DNA from: JBAZOY01 sp041648505
Lineage (GTDB): Bacteria; Desulfobacterota; Syntrophia; Syntrophales; CG2-30-49-12
Reading direction: 5' to 3'
DNA length: 18,738 bases
Assembly: GCA_041648505.1 (NCBI GenBank)
Contig: JBAZOY010000048.1
Location: 1 to 18,738 of the forward strand
Shown here: positions 1 to 10,800 of the stretch, piece after piece
Numbering within the stretch: position 1 is the stretch's first letter
Layout of the letters: every line of letters starts with the position of its first letter
Position numbers and translations under genes: made by a program
The notes under the pieces: model-generated
The model's input: only the letters and a program-made list of their open reading frames with translations
The model's database searches: none
Told to the model about the DNA's origin: nothing

Positions 1-410
1 CGCAGGCAAAGCGCTGGCCCGACGAACAGGAATCACATAGAGGCGGACATGCTGGATGAGGAGTCGATTATCTCTAAAGTCCAAATTCTATTCGGAAAGC
101 ATGGACGTAGATGTGGCGGGCATAAGCAGGAAGGTAAGTGCGCATTACCCGGGGAGGTCTGCATGTTTGCCGCAAGGCTACTATTGCCGTGAGGCAATGG
201 GATGAACAGCAGAAGTCAGCAGAGGCCATAGTAATTGTCGCAAGATGATGAAGGGCTGAATCTGTTATAAGAAGCTAAGCTAAAATTCTGAAGCCATGAC
301 TAGAAGTTCCGCAAGGAAGCCACAATCAAAAGTAAGGGACGGAATCCCTGAGTTATGAATAGGCGGTTAAATGGTGCAGGCATTGAGGCTAAAGAGCAGA
401 AGATGACAGA

Positions 411-444
411 AACCGCTGTATACGGAACCGTATGTACAGTGGTG
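411..444 (+). ncRNA. Group II intron domain V catalytic hairpin
   Basis: A 34-nt hairpin. The lower stem 412-420 (ACCGCTGTA) pairs with 435-443 (TACAGTGGT) over nine pairs, including one G-U. The upper stem 421-424 (TACG) pairs with 429-432 (CGTA) around the loop GAAC (425-428). The two unpaired bases 433-434 (TG) form the 3'-side bulge expected of domain V. The catalytic triad is the CGC at 414-416. Length, bulge position and triad all match the family. Confidence 0.9.
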
Positions 445-445
445 T

Positions 446-482
446 GAGAGGACGGCGGGAGTAATCCTGCCTCCTACTCGAT
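446..482 (+). ncRNA. Group II intron domain VI with branch-point A and 3' splice site
   Basis: Bases 446-448 (GAG) pair with 477-479 (CTC). A476 is left unpaired, 449-452 pair with 472-475, C453 is bulged, and 454-460 (GGCGGGA) pair with 465-471 (TCCTGCC) around a GTAA loop of GNRA type. A476 is the seventh base counted back from 482, the usual place for the branching adenosine. The intron then ends in AT, fitting the AY 3' terminus. This sets the intron/exon junction at 482|483. Confidence 0.87.
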
Positions 483-532
483 GGAATGAAAGCCTTTGGA
501 ATAACAAGAGTTAGATTAAATAGAGGATTGCG
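483..532 (+). other. Short leader between intron and the Cache gene
   Basis: Only 50 bases of 3' exon separate the intron end from the first start codon. I see no clear sigma-70 promoter in it. If the intron splices, the leader is joined to whatever lies left of the window, so the natural promoter is probably out of view. No gene fits here. Confidence 0.5.
522..527 (+). promoter_or_regulatory. Ribosome binding site for the Cache gene
   Basis: AGAGGA lies five bases before the ATG at 533. This is a good Shine-Dalgarno match and supports that start codon. Confidence 0.75.
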
Positions 533-1804
533 ATGGAATTCCTAAAAAAACTATTACTCGTCAAACAAGAAATATCCCAAAAAACTCTGCGTCTTAAATT
601 AAAGACAGCGCTATTTGTATCTATTGCTGCGGTCGTTTTCTTTTCGATTCTTATACTGCTAGTTTCTTATTTTGGATACACTGTGTTATTTGATAAAGGA
701 TTAGAGAGCCAGAGCGAAATGGCGCGCACTCTGGCGTCTGCGGTAGATTCTACTATTGAGAAACAAGTAGAGATGTTAAAGCTGAATGCTAACACTCAAT
801 TTGTGATAGATGCGTTAAAACAAAATAATTTGAAATACCGCGTAATGGGGGAGAGGGAGGTACAGCGTTATTTAATGGATGCAGATAAAAGATGGATTGA
901 GGCGCCTGATGAACATCCCTTGATAAAAGAATATTCCGGGAATAAGCTTAGCGGCCGGTTAAAGGAACTGAAGGGAGGCAATAAAGAATTAGTCAGTTTG
1001 ACCGTTACAGATAAATTTGGCGGTTTAGCCGGCTCCACAACAAGGACTCAAGGGTTTTATAGCTTTGATAAGGATTGGTGGCTGGATTCATATGCAAAGG
1101 GCCGCGGCAAGCCTTTTATCGGAAATGTTGAATACGATGAGCAGAGTAATTTATGGTGTTTGCCCTTTGCCGTTCCGATTGAAGATGAAGCTGGAACCGT
1201 TATCGGCATATATAAAGCACAAGTCAGCCTTGGTGCTTTTTTTAAGCCGTTGTTAAATTTTAAAATAGGCAAGACTGGGAACGCTGTTTTGGCAGATGAT
1301 AAGGCATATCTTGTGTATCATTATAAAGCCGCACCTTTTGCTAATAAATTCTGTGAATATGGGGAATTCCAGAAGACGCTGCAAAACAGCGAAAAGTGGG
1401 GGGTATTAGACAGCGCTTATTTTAATCATGGGAAAATGTTGGTAGCCTATGCACAAGTCCTTCCGCCAGCATATTTTTATCAAGCGCCGTCTTTAGCGGT
1501 CAATTCAGAAGTCAATCGACCGTTTTTGTCAGCCGAAGGAATTAGCTGGTTTGTGTTTGTAGGGCGGGATTTAAGGGAAATATTTGCTCCTTTAAATAAG
1601 TTGATTCTTATTATGATTCTTGTCGGGATAGCGCTGACGATTATATTGGCCTTATCCGTATTTATTTTAAGCGTTCAGGAACACCCTGGTTCCATATTGC
1701 AAGTGATCAAGGAAACTCCGGCGGCAAAACCGGAAGAGGAAAACTCTAACATTATTGAAAGAGAAAGGCTTACGCGTTTGCCGAAAGAAGAAAATAATAA
1801 ATGA
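533..1804 (+). CDS. Membrane-anchored Cache-domain protein without an output domain
   Basis: A 423-residue protein. A basic N-terminus is followed by a transmembrane segment at about residues 26-48. The large extracytoplasmic part (about 55-350) resembles a double Cache (dCache) ligand-binding domain: a D-W-W element at 181-183, then PFIGNVEYDE at about 194-203, then VPIEDEAGTVIGIYKA at about 215-230. These match the typical order of tryptophan pair, FIG-(D/N) strand and (A/V)VPI...G.VIG.....V strand in chemoreceptor and kinase sensors. A second membrane segment covers about 356-379. Such proteins normally continue into HAMP plus a kinase, cyclase or methyl-accepting domain. Here only about 42 charged residues follow and then a stop, with no visible frameshift continuation, because the next gene begins at once. 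The stop TGA (1802-1804) overlaps the next ATG by four bases, so the two genes are probably translated together. The ligand is unknown. It may be a surface accessory or partner of the giant exoprotein rather than a classical sensor; that role is inference. Confidence 0.85.
   Translation: MEFLKKLLLVKQEISQKTLRLKLKTALFVSIAAVVFFSILILLVSYFGYTVLFDKGLESQSEMARTLASAVDSTIEKQVEMLKLNANTQFVIDALKQNNLKYRVMGEREVQRYLMDADKRWIEAPDEHPLIKEYSGNKLSGRLKELKGGNKELVSLTVTDKFGGLAGSTTRTQGFYSFDKDWWLDSYAKGRGKPFIGNVEYDEQSNLWCLPFAVPIEDEAGTVIGIYKAQVSLGAFFKPLLNFKIGKTGNAVLADDKAYLVYHYKAAPFANKFCEYGEFQKTLQNSEKWGVLDSAYFNHGKMLVAYAQVLPPAYFYQAPSLAVNSEVNRPFLSAEGISWFVFVGRDLREIFAPLNKLILIMILVGIALTIILALSVFILSVQEHPGSILQVIKETPAAKPEEENSNIIERERLTRLPKEENNK
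1784..1790 (+). promoter_or_regulatory. Weak ribosome binding site and ATGA coupling for the giant exoprotein gene
   Basis: AAAGAAG lies ten bases before the ATG at 1801, a weak and rather distant Shine-Dalgarno match. Because the ATG overlaps the upstream TGA, re-initiation by ribosomes finishing the Cache gene is the likelier main route. The start is chosen because it gives a complete Sec signal peptide. Confidence 0.45.
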
Positions 1805-1875
1805 TATTGAAAAAAGTAATCTGTTTAATATTTATAAGCGCGTTGATTTTCTTGCAAGCTAGCCTGCTATTTGCT
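1801..1875 (+). other. Sec signal peptide of the giant exoprotein
   Basis: Residues 1-25: an N-region with two lysines (K4, K5), then an unbroken hydrophobic stretch from V6 to about F24. A short cleavage region follows with A25 just before LPEG. It lacks the extended N-terminus often found on large TpsA and autotransporter proteins. Confidence 0.8.
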
Positions 1876-4800
1876 TTGCCGGAAGGCGAGCAGGTGGAAG
1901 CTGGCAGCGCAACTTTTGACCGGCCGGATCAAGCCACCTTAAATATCCAAGCCGATGATAAGACCGTTATCAATTTTAATTCCTTCAATATCAATCAGGG
2001 CGAGACAGTCAATTTTATCCAGCCCTCTGCCAGCTCTTCGCTTTTAAGCCGTGTTACAGGCGGCCAGATGAGCCAGATATTTGGCATACTCAACGCAAAC
2101 GGCATACTTTTCTTAATTAATCCACAAGGGATCTATTTTGGCCCAACAGCAAAGGTTAACGTGAATAGTTTTGTTGCTTCTACGTTAGATATCTCCACTA
2201 ATAATTTTCTTGCCGGAAACTATATCCTTGAACACAATTCAAGTTCTCCATACAGTCAAATCCTAAATCAGGGAATTATCACCGGGAACAATATCGCGCT
2301 TATCGCAAGTGCGGTAGCTAATCAAGGCACAGTTATCGGCCGCTTAGGCAAGGTGTTCTTTATATCCGGAGATAGGGCTACGGTAAGTTTTGATGCTAAG
2401 AGCATGATTCAGGTAGAAGTTAACGAAGAGACAAGCGGTAAAGTATTTGGTAAGGACGGAGTTGAGGTTAAAGACGCAGTAGCAAATTCCGGCACCGTAG
2501 AGGGCGCGCAGGTTGTAATGGAAGCAAGAGTTGCCGCGGATATCTTTAAAAATGCGGTTAACCAGCAGGGGATTATTAAGGCGACCGGATTCAATGAAGA
2601 GGACGGCGCAATCTGCGTTACCGCTAATAGGGATATCCAGATTTCGGGAAATATCTCAATAGAAAATAATCCTTCTCTCCAAACAATTCAAAATTCCTCC
2701 TGGGGTTCTATAACAGTGGATGCTAAGTTTAATTCTACGGGAAGCACTACACTTAGGGCATTTAAAGATATTCTGGTGAATGCTGATATTAATACAGAAT
2801 CGGGGGACCTTGAGCTTCTGGCGGATGCGGATTTGGACGGAACTGGTTCTTTCAAGCAGGCATCCGGAACTCTTGTTGCGACAAATAATCCTGACAGCGC
2901 AGTTGATAAGCAAGGTAAACCAGTGGGCGATATTACGATTCAGTCTTCGGGCGAAAGTACATTGGCTAATATTGATGCTGCGGCTAATCTTATTTTAAAG
3001 CAGGGCGGGGCGCCGGCAGTCTTTAACCAATGGCCTGATGCGCGGATTACTACTGGAGGTTCCATAGTAATTAATCCGGGAGTAACGCTTAATGCCGCCA
3101 ATACCCTTTATGAAATCGGCAAAGACTGGGTGAACTTAGGTAATTTTAATGCGCAGTTTTCAAAAGTTTCACTGGTGTCGGAAAGAGATGCCTTAGTCAG
3201 GGGAAATAATGTTTTTTACGATTTTTCAATTACGGTGCCGGGTAAAATTGTCCGGTTTGACGGCGATTCCACCCAGGCTATTTTGAGAAATTTAACCTTA
3301 AGGGGCGAATATGGCAAGTTACTAGTTTTAAAGTCCATAGAGCCGCCGAAACAATGGAAAATCAATCCGCAAGGAGTAACAGATATAGTTTATACTTTGA
3401 TTGGCGATTCGGTGAATATCCGCGGGCCTCCGCTAAAGGCCATACATTCCTCTTCTTCAGGAAACCTCACTAATTTTGACCTTGACCCGTATTGGACGGG
3501 ACAGGGCCTATCTTATTTTTGGTCTGATCCCGATAACTGGGATACAGGAACCACTCCTACCGCATTTGATACCGTTACTTTTGATGGCATAACCGGATTA
3601 AACCCCAATAAAAATTCAATAATAGATGTTTTCTTTAGCGGCACTATTGATAACCTGATTATTGACGGTTACGCCGGCACCCTCACTTTAAATCGCGACC
3701 TTACCTTAAGAGGCAACTTCATCCACAATAGCGGAAATTTCGATCCCGCCACTTATACCGTAACCTTTATTGACGCTTCCAAACCTTCCTATATATACGG
3801 AAACAATACCTTTTATAATTTAACCTGCATAACTCCCGGAAAAACCCTCATCTTTGAGGCAAATTCCCTTACCACCGTTACGAATACCCTGACTATAGAG
3901 GGGCAAGACGGTAATTATATTACCCTGAAATCCTCTATTGCCGAAAAAGGCAAGGAATTCGGCATTTACATTAATTCCGTAAGCGATGCTGAAGGCAATC
4001 CTTACTTAGAATACCTGAATGTCTACTATAGCCGTGCCTTTGGCCCAGTTATTCCCGTTCCAGCCAAGCATTATTATATCCCCGCGGAATTGAATATTGA
4101 CTGGGATGATACGCATACCTGGACCGGCACGACCAGCAATTTATGGAGCGTTGGCAGCAACTGGGGCGGGAGCGCGCCTGGCCCCGGAGATGACCTCGTA
4201 TTCCCCGAAGGCGCCTCAAACCTTTCCACGATTAATGATATTATTTCCGGCACTTGTTTTGCTAATATCACCATTTCAGGGAGCGGTTATACCTTAGCTG
4301 GTAATCTTCTCGGGTTAACAGGCAATTTGACTGACAGCGCTGCCTCCGGAGGAAACACCATAAGCTTAAGTCTAATATTAGGCCCGAATCAGACTATCAG
4401 CGTTACCAATGCCGCCCAGACACTGACTATAAGCGGTGTTTTAACCGACACCGGTGGCATTAGAGGTTTTACCAAGGCGGGTTCGGGAACGCTGGCGCTC
4501 GCTGCTGCCAATGATTACACCGGCACAACCACCATTAACGCAGGGATCTTATGTTACGGGACAAACGATGCCATTTTAACCGGCGCAATAACCATAAACG
4601 GCGGGACATTGGATTTAAACGGCTACTCTGATGTCATTGGCGCTTTGACCATGACCGGCGGAAGTATCACTACCGCAGCCGGCACGCTTACCTTAGGCGG
4701 CGATGTGATTACCAACGCTGCTTCTACCAGCGCTACCATAAGTGGCAACCTTGACTTAGGCGGCGCTACCAGGAACTTCACTGTTTCCGACGGAGCAGCG

Positions 4801-7800
4801 GCAGAAGATATGGTGATTTCTGCTGTAATAAGCTCAACCAGCGGGGTGTATGGCATCACCAAGGCCGGCACAATCGCAAGTTTACTCGGCACCGGGACGC
4901 TGGTCCTAACAGGCGCCAACACCTATACCGGCCCGACTACAGTAAACGCAGGCGTGCTTAATATACAACATAGCACAGCCCTCGGAACTACTTTGACCGG
5001 TACAACCGTGGCCAGCGGCGCGGCCCTACAGATTCAGGGAGGCATAACCATAGGCAACGAACTCTTGACTCTAAGCGGTGCTGGTATTGCCGATGCCGCG
5101 GGTGTAGCGATTACCGGCGCGTTAAGGAATATATCCGGCAGCAACGCCTGGGGAGGCGATATCACATTAGGAGCGGGATACACGCGCATTAATTCAGATA
5201 GCGGCAGCCTTACCCTGAATGGCGCTATCTACGGCCCTACCTTTGCCCTGACAGTAGGAGGAGCAGGTAATACCACTATATCCGGAGTCATCGCAACTAC
5301 CACCGGCGCGTTGACCAAAGACGGAGACGGCACGCTTACGCTTGGCGCGGCTAATATCTACACCGGCGCCACTACCATAAGCACTGGCACGCTCACCTTG
5401 TCGGGTTCAGGCACAGCCCTGCACTCTGCCTTCACTATTCAAACCAACGGCACACTCACTCTGGACAATAGCGGCACAAACAACACCAACCGCCTCGGTG
5501 ATGCCCTGGCAGTAACGCTGTATGGCGGTAATTTTAATTTTATCGGCAGCCCCAGCGCGGCTGCTTATGAGTTAGCAGGAGTCGTTACTTTGGGTTCGAC
5601 CAGCTTAAACGGCGCCAACACCATAACTATTACTCCCGGAGCTGGCGGCTCTACGACCATGACTTTTGTCAGCCTCACTAAAACCGCAGGCGCCACGGTT
5701 CTTTTTAGAGGCACGGATTTAGGCTCTGCGCCGGCTGCTAATGTTTCTACGCTTATGTTCTATGCACCGCCTACGCTAACAGGCGGTGGCGGAGCTGCAG
5801 GCACAACCACGGTGAGCATCTTAAGAGGCGCCTTTGGCGATGCCTCATTGTCCGGAACAGGAACTGACATGGTCACCTACAATGTTGGCAATACTAATGG
5901 CCTCAGGCTTTTAAACGGAGCCGGGTTTAGTGGTGAATATGAGACTGTCTCGTTAGCTGTTGCCAATACGAATGTAAAACTCTCATCCAGCGTGGCTCCT
6001 ACTGCCAGCGCGACGATTAATTCACTGATATTGAATTCCGGCGGTGCGGTAGCTAGCTCTATATATACTACCACCTTTACTACCGGCAACATCATCAGCT
6101 TTACAGGTAATGCCGGGATAAACGACACTACCCTTATCGCCTTTGGCGCAGCTGAAGCATGCCTGCTTACCCTTGGTGATCTGACCATATCTAGTCTCAT
6201 TACCGGCACCGGCGGCCTGACCAAATCCGGAACCGGGACCCTTACTTTTAGTTTTGCCAACACCTATACCGGCACAACCGTAATTAATGCAGGAACGCTT
6301 TTATACGCTACAAATGACGCCATCTTTACCGGCAACGTAAACATCTACCTTGGGACATTGAATCTTGCCGGCTTCTCTGACGCTATTGGAGTCTTGGCCA
6401 TGACCGGCGGCAGTATTACTACCGCAGCCGGCACACTTACCTTAGGCGGCAATGTCACCGGTAATGCCTGTATTAGCACGGCTACAATCAGCGGGAATCT
6501 TGACCTGGGAGGAAACACGCGCAGCTTTACTATTGCCGACGGGCTTGTTGAGGATGATATGGTGATTTCTGCGGTAATTAGCGTAACTGAACTATGCGGA
6601 ATTACCAAGGCCGGCACAGGCAGGTTAGTCCTTTCCGGAGCCAATACTTATACCGGCCCAACCACAGTAACCGCCGGCGCTCTTAGCGTATCAACACTCG
6701 CAGACGGCGGCTCTCCCAGTAATATCGGCGCTTCTACCAATTCCGAATATTGTTTAGTCCTCAATGGCGGCACACTTATTTATACCGGAGGCCCGGTGAG
6801 TATTGACCGGCTTTTTAGCGTGGGTACATCCGGCGGCATCAACAATTCCGGAAGCGGCACACTTACTTTTAATAACACCGGCGCCATAGGCCTTCCTGTC
6901 AGCGGCGCGCACACCCTGACCATCACCGGCTCCAATAACCTAACTTTAGCCGCTATCATTGCCGACAATGGCGGCGCTACTGCCATTATTAAAAACTGGA
7001 CAGGAACTCTTATCTTGAGCGCTGCCAATGTATATAGCGGCGCAGTAACGGTCAATGCCGGCACTTTAACTATCCAGAACAGCACTGCATTAGGCAGTGC
7101 AATCGGCGCCACTACCGTAGCCAATGGCGCAACTTTACAGATAGACGGAAGCGATTTTTCTATCAGCGATGCCCTTACTATAACCGGCACAGGCATCAAC
7201 AGCATAGTCGCCCTGCGTAACCTTGCCAACAATAATACTTGGTTGGGTAATATTACCTTAGGCACAGGCGGCGCCATCATCACTACTGATGCTGGTAACC
7301 TGACTATTAACGGTATCATTTCCGCTGCTCAACCTCTCACCAAAAACGGAGCTGGCACGCTCACCCTCGGCGCGGTCAATACTTATACCGGCGCTACCAC
7401 AATTAATGCCGGAACGCTTTCCTACGCAGTCAACAACGCGCTGGCAGCAACTGCCATAACCCTAAACGGTGGGATATTAGATATCAGCCACTTTGACACT
7501 GTAGGCGTGGTTACTCTGATTAGCGGAAGCATCATTGGCACAAGCGGGGTCCTCACCGGGACGACGTCGTATGCGGTGGAAAGCGGCACCATTAGCGCCA
7601 TCCTCGGAGGCGGTTTAACTTTGATTAAAAGCACTGCCGGCACAGTCACTATTACAAGTCCTTGTGTCTATACCGGCGCCACCACCATCAATGCCGGCAC
7701 GCTCATCCTAAAAGATTCAGGCACAGCTATACTTTCCGCTTTTACAATTAACTCTGGCGCTACGCTCACCTTAGACAATAGCGGGACAAACAATACTAAC

Positions 7801-10800
7801 CGCCTCGCAGATGCCTCGGCAGTAACGCTGTATGGCGGTAATTTTAATTTTATCGGCAGCCCCAGTGCAGACGCCTATGAGACAGCAGGCGCGCTTACCT
7901 TGGGTTCGGCAAGTATTAACGGCGCCAACACCGTAACTATTATTCCTGGAGCTGGTGGCTCTACTACGATGACATTTGCCAGTTTATCCAGAACCGGCAC
8001 CACAGTCCTTTTTAGAGGCACAGACTTGGGTTCTGCGCCGGCTGCTAATGTCTCCACACTGATGTTTGCCACTGCACCTGCTTTAACCGGAGGCGCAGGA
8101 GCTGCCGGCACAACCACGGTCAGCATTATCAGAGGCGCGTTCGGCGATGCCTCATTGTCCGGCACTGGAACGGATATGGTCACCTATAATGTGGGCAATA
8201 CCAATGGTCTTCGGCTCTTAAATGGAGCTGGGTTTAGCAACGAGTATCTGTTAAATAGCCTTGCTACCACTAATGCGAATGTGAGGTTGACAGCGAGTAC
8301 TACGGCCGCCACAATTACCATCAACTCGCTCATCTTGGAATCAGGCGGCTCTGTAGCTGATGCCGGAGCCACCCGGACAGTTACCTTTACCACCGGCAAC
8401 ATTATCAGCCTGAGTGGGAATGCCGGCATTAATGGCGCCACCACCACCATTGTCTTTGGCGCGGCTGAGGTATGTCTGCTCACCCTTAGTGACCTGACAA
8501 TATCCAGTCTCATCACCGGCACCGGCGGCCTGACTAAATCCGGAACCGGGACCCTTACTTTTAGCCGTGCCAATACCTATACCGGCATAACTAGAATTAA
8601 TGCAGGAACGCTTCGCTATGCAACAGACGACGCCATCTCCAGCGGCGACGTAACGGTCTTCAACGCCACCTATGACCTTAACGGCTATTCTGATACCATT
8701 GGGGCCCTGACTATGACTGGCGGCAATATTACTACCGCAGCCGGCACCCTGACCTTAGGTGGTAATGTCACAGGTAATGCCAATATTACCAGCGCCTTGA
8801 TCAGCGGAAACCTTGACCTCGGAGGTGCCACGCGCAGCTTTACCCTTGCTAATGGAACTGCCTTTGAAGACATGGTGGTATCTGCCGTAATATCCAGCGC
8901 CTTTGGCGCATTTGGAATTACCAAGGTAACCGCAGGCAGCGTGCTGGTTCTCTCAGGAGCAAATACATATACTGGACTGACCACTGTCACCACAGGTATC
9001 CTTAACCTGCGCAACGCCACGGCCACCGGCACCACTGCCGGCGGTGTCTCTGTAGCCAGCGGCGCGGCCCTGCAGCTCCAGGGAGGAATTACCGTAGGAG
9101 TTGAAGACTTGATCTTGGCCGGCACTGGCGTCGCCACTGATGGCGCTCTGCGGAATATCTATGGCAATAATACCTGGCAAGGAGCAATAACCTTAGTAGC
9201 AGCTACCCGCATTAACTCAGATATCGGTGTCCTGACCTTAAACGGCAATATCTCCGGCCCCACTTTTGCCCTCACCGTCGGAGGGGTAGGCAGTACCACA
9301 ATCTCCGGAGTTATTGGCACTACCTCAGGCACGCTGACCAAAGATGGAGCAGGTACCCTCACCCTGACTAATGCCAACACCTACCTTGGCCTAACCACAT
9401 TAAGCGCAGGTGTCTTAAATATCCAGAACGCTCAAGCGCTTGGCACCACTGCTGCAGGTATCACTCTAACCAGCGGCGCGGTTCTGCAGCTCCAGGGTGA
9501 TATTATCGTAGGAGACGAAGCATTAACTTTGGCTGGCACTGGTATCTCCATCACCGGCGCTCTGCGCAATATCTCCGGCAATAATACCTGGCAGGGGCTC
9601 CTTACCTTGACAGTTGCTACACGTATCAACTCCGATAGCGGGACAATCAACCTGACCAATGCCGGCACAATCACCGGCGCCACCTTTGCCCTGACCATAG
9701 GAGGCTATGGCAACACCACCATCTCCGGCATCATCGGCACTACTACCGGCACCCTGACTAAAGATGGCGCAGGCACACTCACGCTTAACGCGGTCAATAC
9801 TTATACCGGCACGACTACGATTAGCGCAGGCACGTTAGTTTATGGAATAAATAACACCATCTCCACAGGGGCTGTTACGGTAAACGCGGGAATTTTTGAT
9901 ATCAGCGCTTTTAGTGACCCTGATATAGGCACTGTTACCTTAGCCGGCGGAACAATCAGCGGCACCACCGGAGTGCTTAGTAGCACGGCTAATTATGCGC
10001 TGCAATACGGCACGCTCAGCGCGATCCTTGGAGCCGCAGGCGGCGCCAACATCGGCCTTACCAAAACTAGCGCAGGCACAGTCGTAATCACCAGTCTAAA
10101 TACCTATACCGGTGTTACTACCATCAGCGCCGGAACCTTAAGCGTTTCAACCTTGGCTAATGGCGGTATTGCCAGCAACATCGGAGCTTCGGATAATGCC
10201 GCAGCTAACTTAACACTTAATGGCGGCATCTTGCTTTACACCGGAGACGAGGTTTCTACTGATCGGCTCTTTACCCTTGGCAGCACAGCCGGCACCACCA
10301 TTAACTCATCCGGCAGCGGCACGCTTACATTCAGCAATACCGGCACAATAGTCTGTAGTTCTACCACTGCGCGCACCCTGACTATCACCGGCTCCAATAA
10401 TTTAAGTTTGGCTTGTATCATTCCGGACAACACCGGCGCTACCACGCTGGTCAAAACCGGAAGCGGCACACTTACCTTAACCGCTGCCAACAGTTACAGC
10501 GGAGCAACCACAGTAAACCACGGTGTGCTCAATATCCAGAATGCCACAGCCACTGGCACTATCGCCGGCGGTATTACTGTGGCAATGGGCGCAGCGCTCC
10601 AGATACAAGGAGGTATTACCGTCGGAGCCGAGGCATTGACCTTAAGCGGAACAGGCATTGCCAATGACGGCGCTCTGCGGAATATCTCCGGCGATAATAC
10701 CTGGGCAGGGACAATAACCTTAGGGTCTGTCTCGCGTATTAATTCAGATTCTGGCCTTTTGACCATCCCAAACACCGTTACCCTTACTGCGGTGAATGTT

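Larger units (their letters stand above)
1..482 (+). mobile_element. Group II intron, 3' part, lacking a reverse transcriptase ORF (left end outside window)
   Basis: This is a self-splicing retroelement RNA, partial at the left edge. The stretch 1-250 has the look of bacterial group II intron domains I-III, including a GACGAACAGGAATCACAT-type segment near 20-38, an ATTACCCGGGGAGGTCTG-type segment near 145-162 and an AGAAGTCAGCAGAGGCCAT-type segment near 210-229. Domains V and VI follow at 411-482 and fold convincingly. Complete mobile introns usually carry a reverse transcriptase/maturase of more than 400 codons in domain IV. Here only about 150 bases lie between the GAAGGGCTGAA segment (250-260) and domain V, and the longest ATG reading frame in them (296-358) is 20 codons with no resemblance to a maturase that I can recognise. 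The copy is therefore ORF-less or deleted and would depend on a maturase supplied in trans. It lies in the same orientation as the downstream genes. Family assignment rests on recalled consensus segments plus the domain V/VI folds; the exact class is uncertain. Confidence 0.88.

Noticed and set aside
296..358. 20-codon frame starting ATG inside the intron as a remnant of the reverse transcriptase
   Set aside because: No recognisable RT or maturase motif and too short to judge; mentioned only as part of the intron.
483..532. Promoter for the Cache gene in the leader
   Set aside because: Only 50 bases, with no spaced -35/-10 pair that I would defend; the transcript more likely starts left of the intron.
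1057..1272. Small frames on both strands inside the Cache gene
   Set aside because: They overlap a well-supported coding region in other frames and lack ribosome sites or family features.
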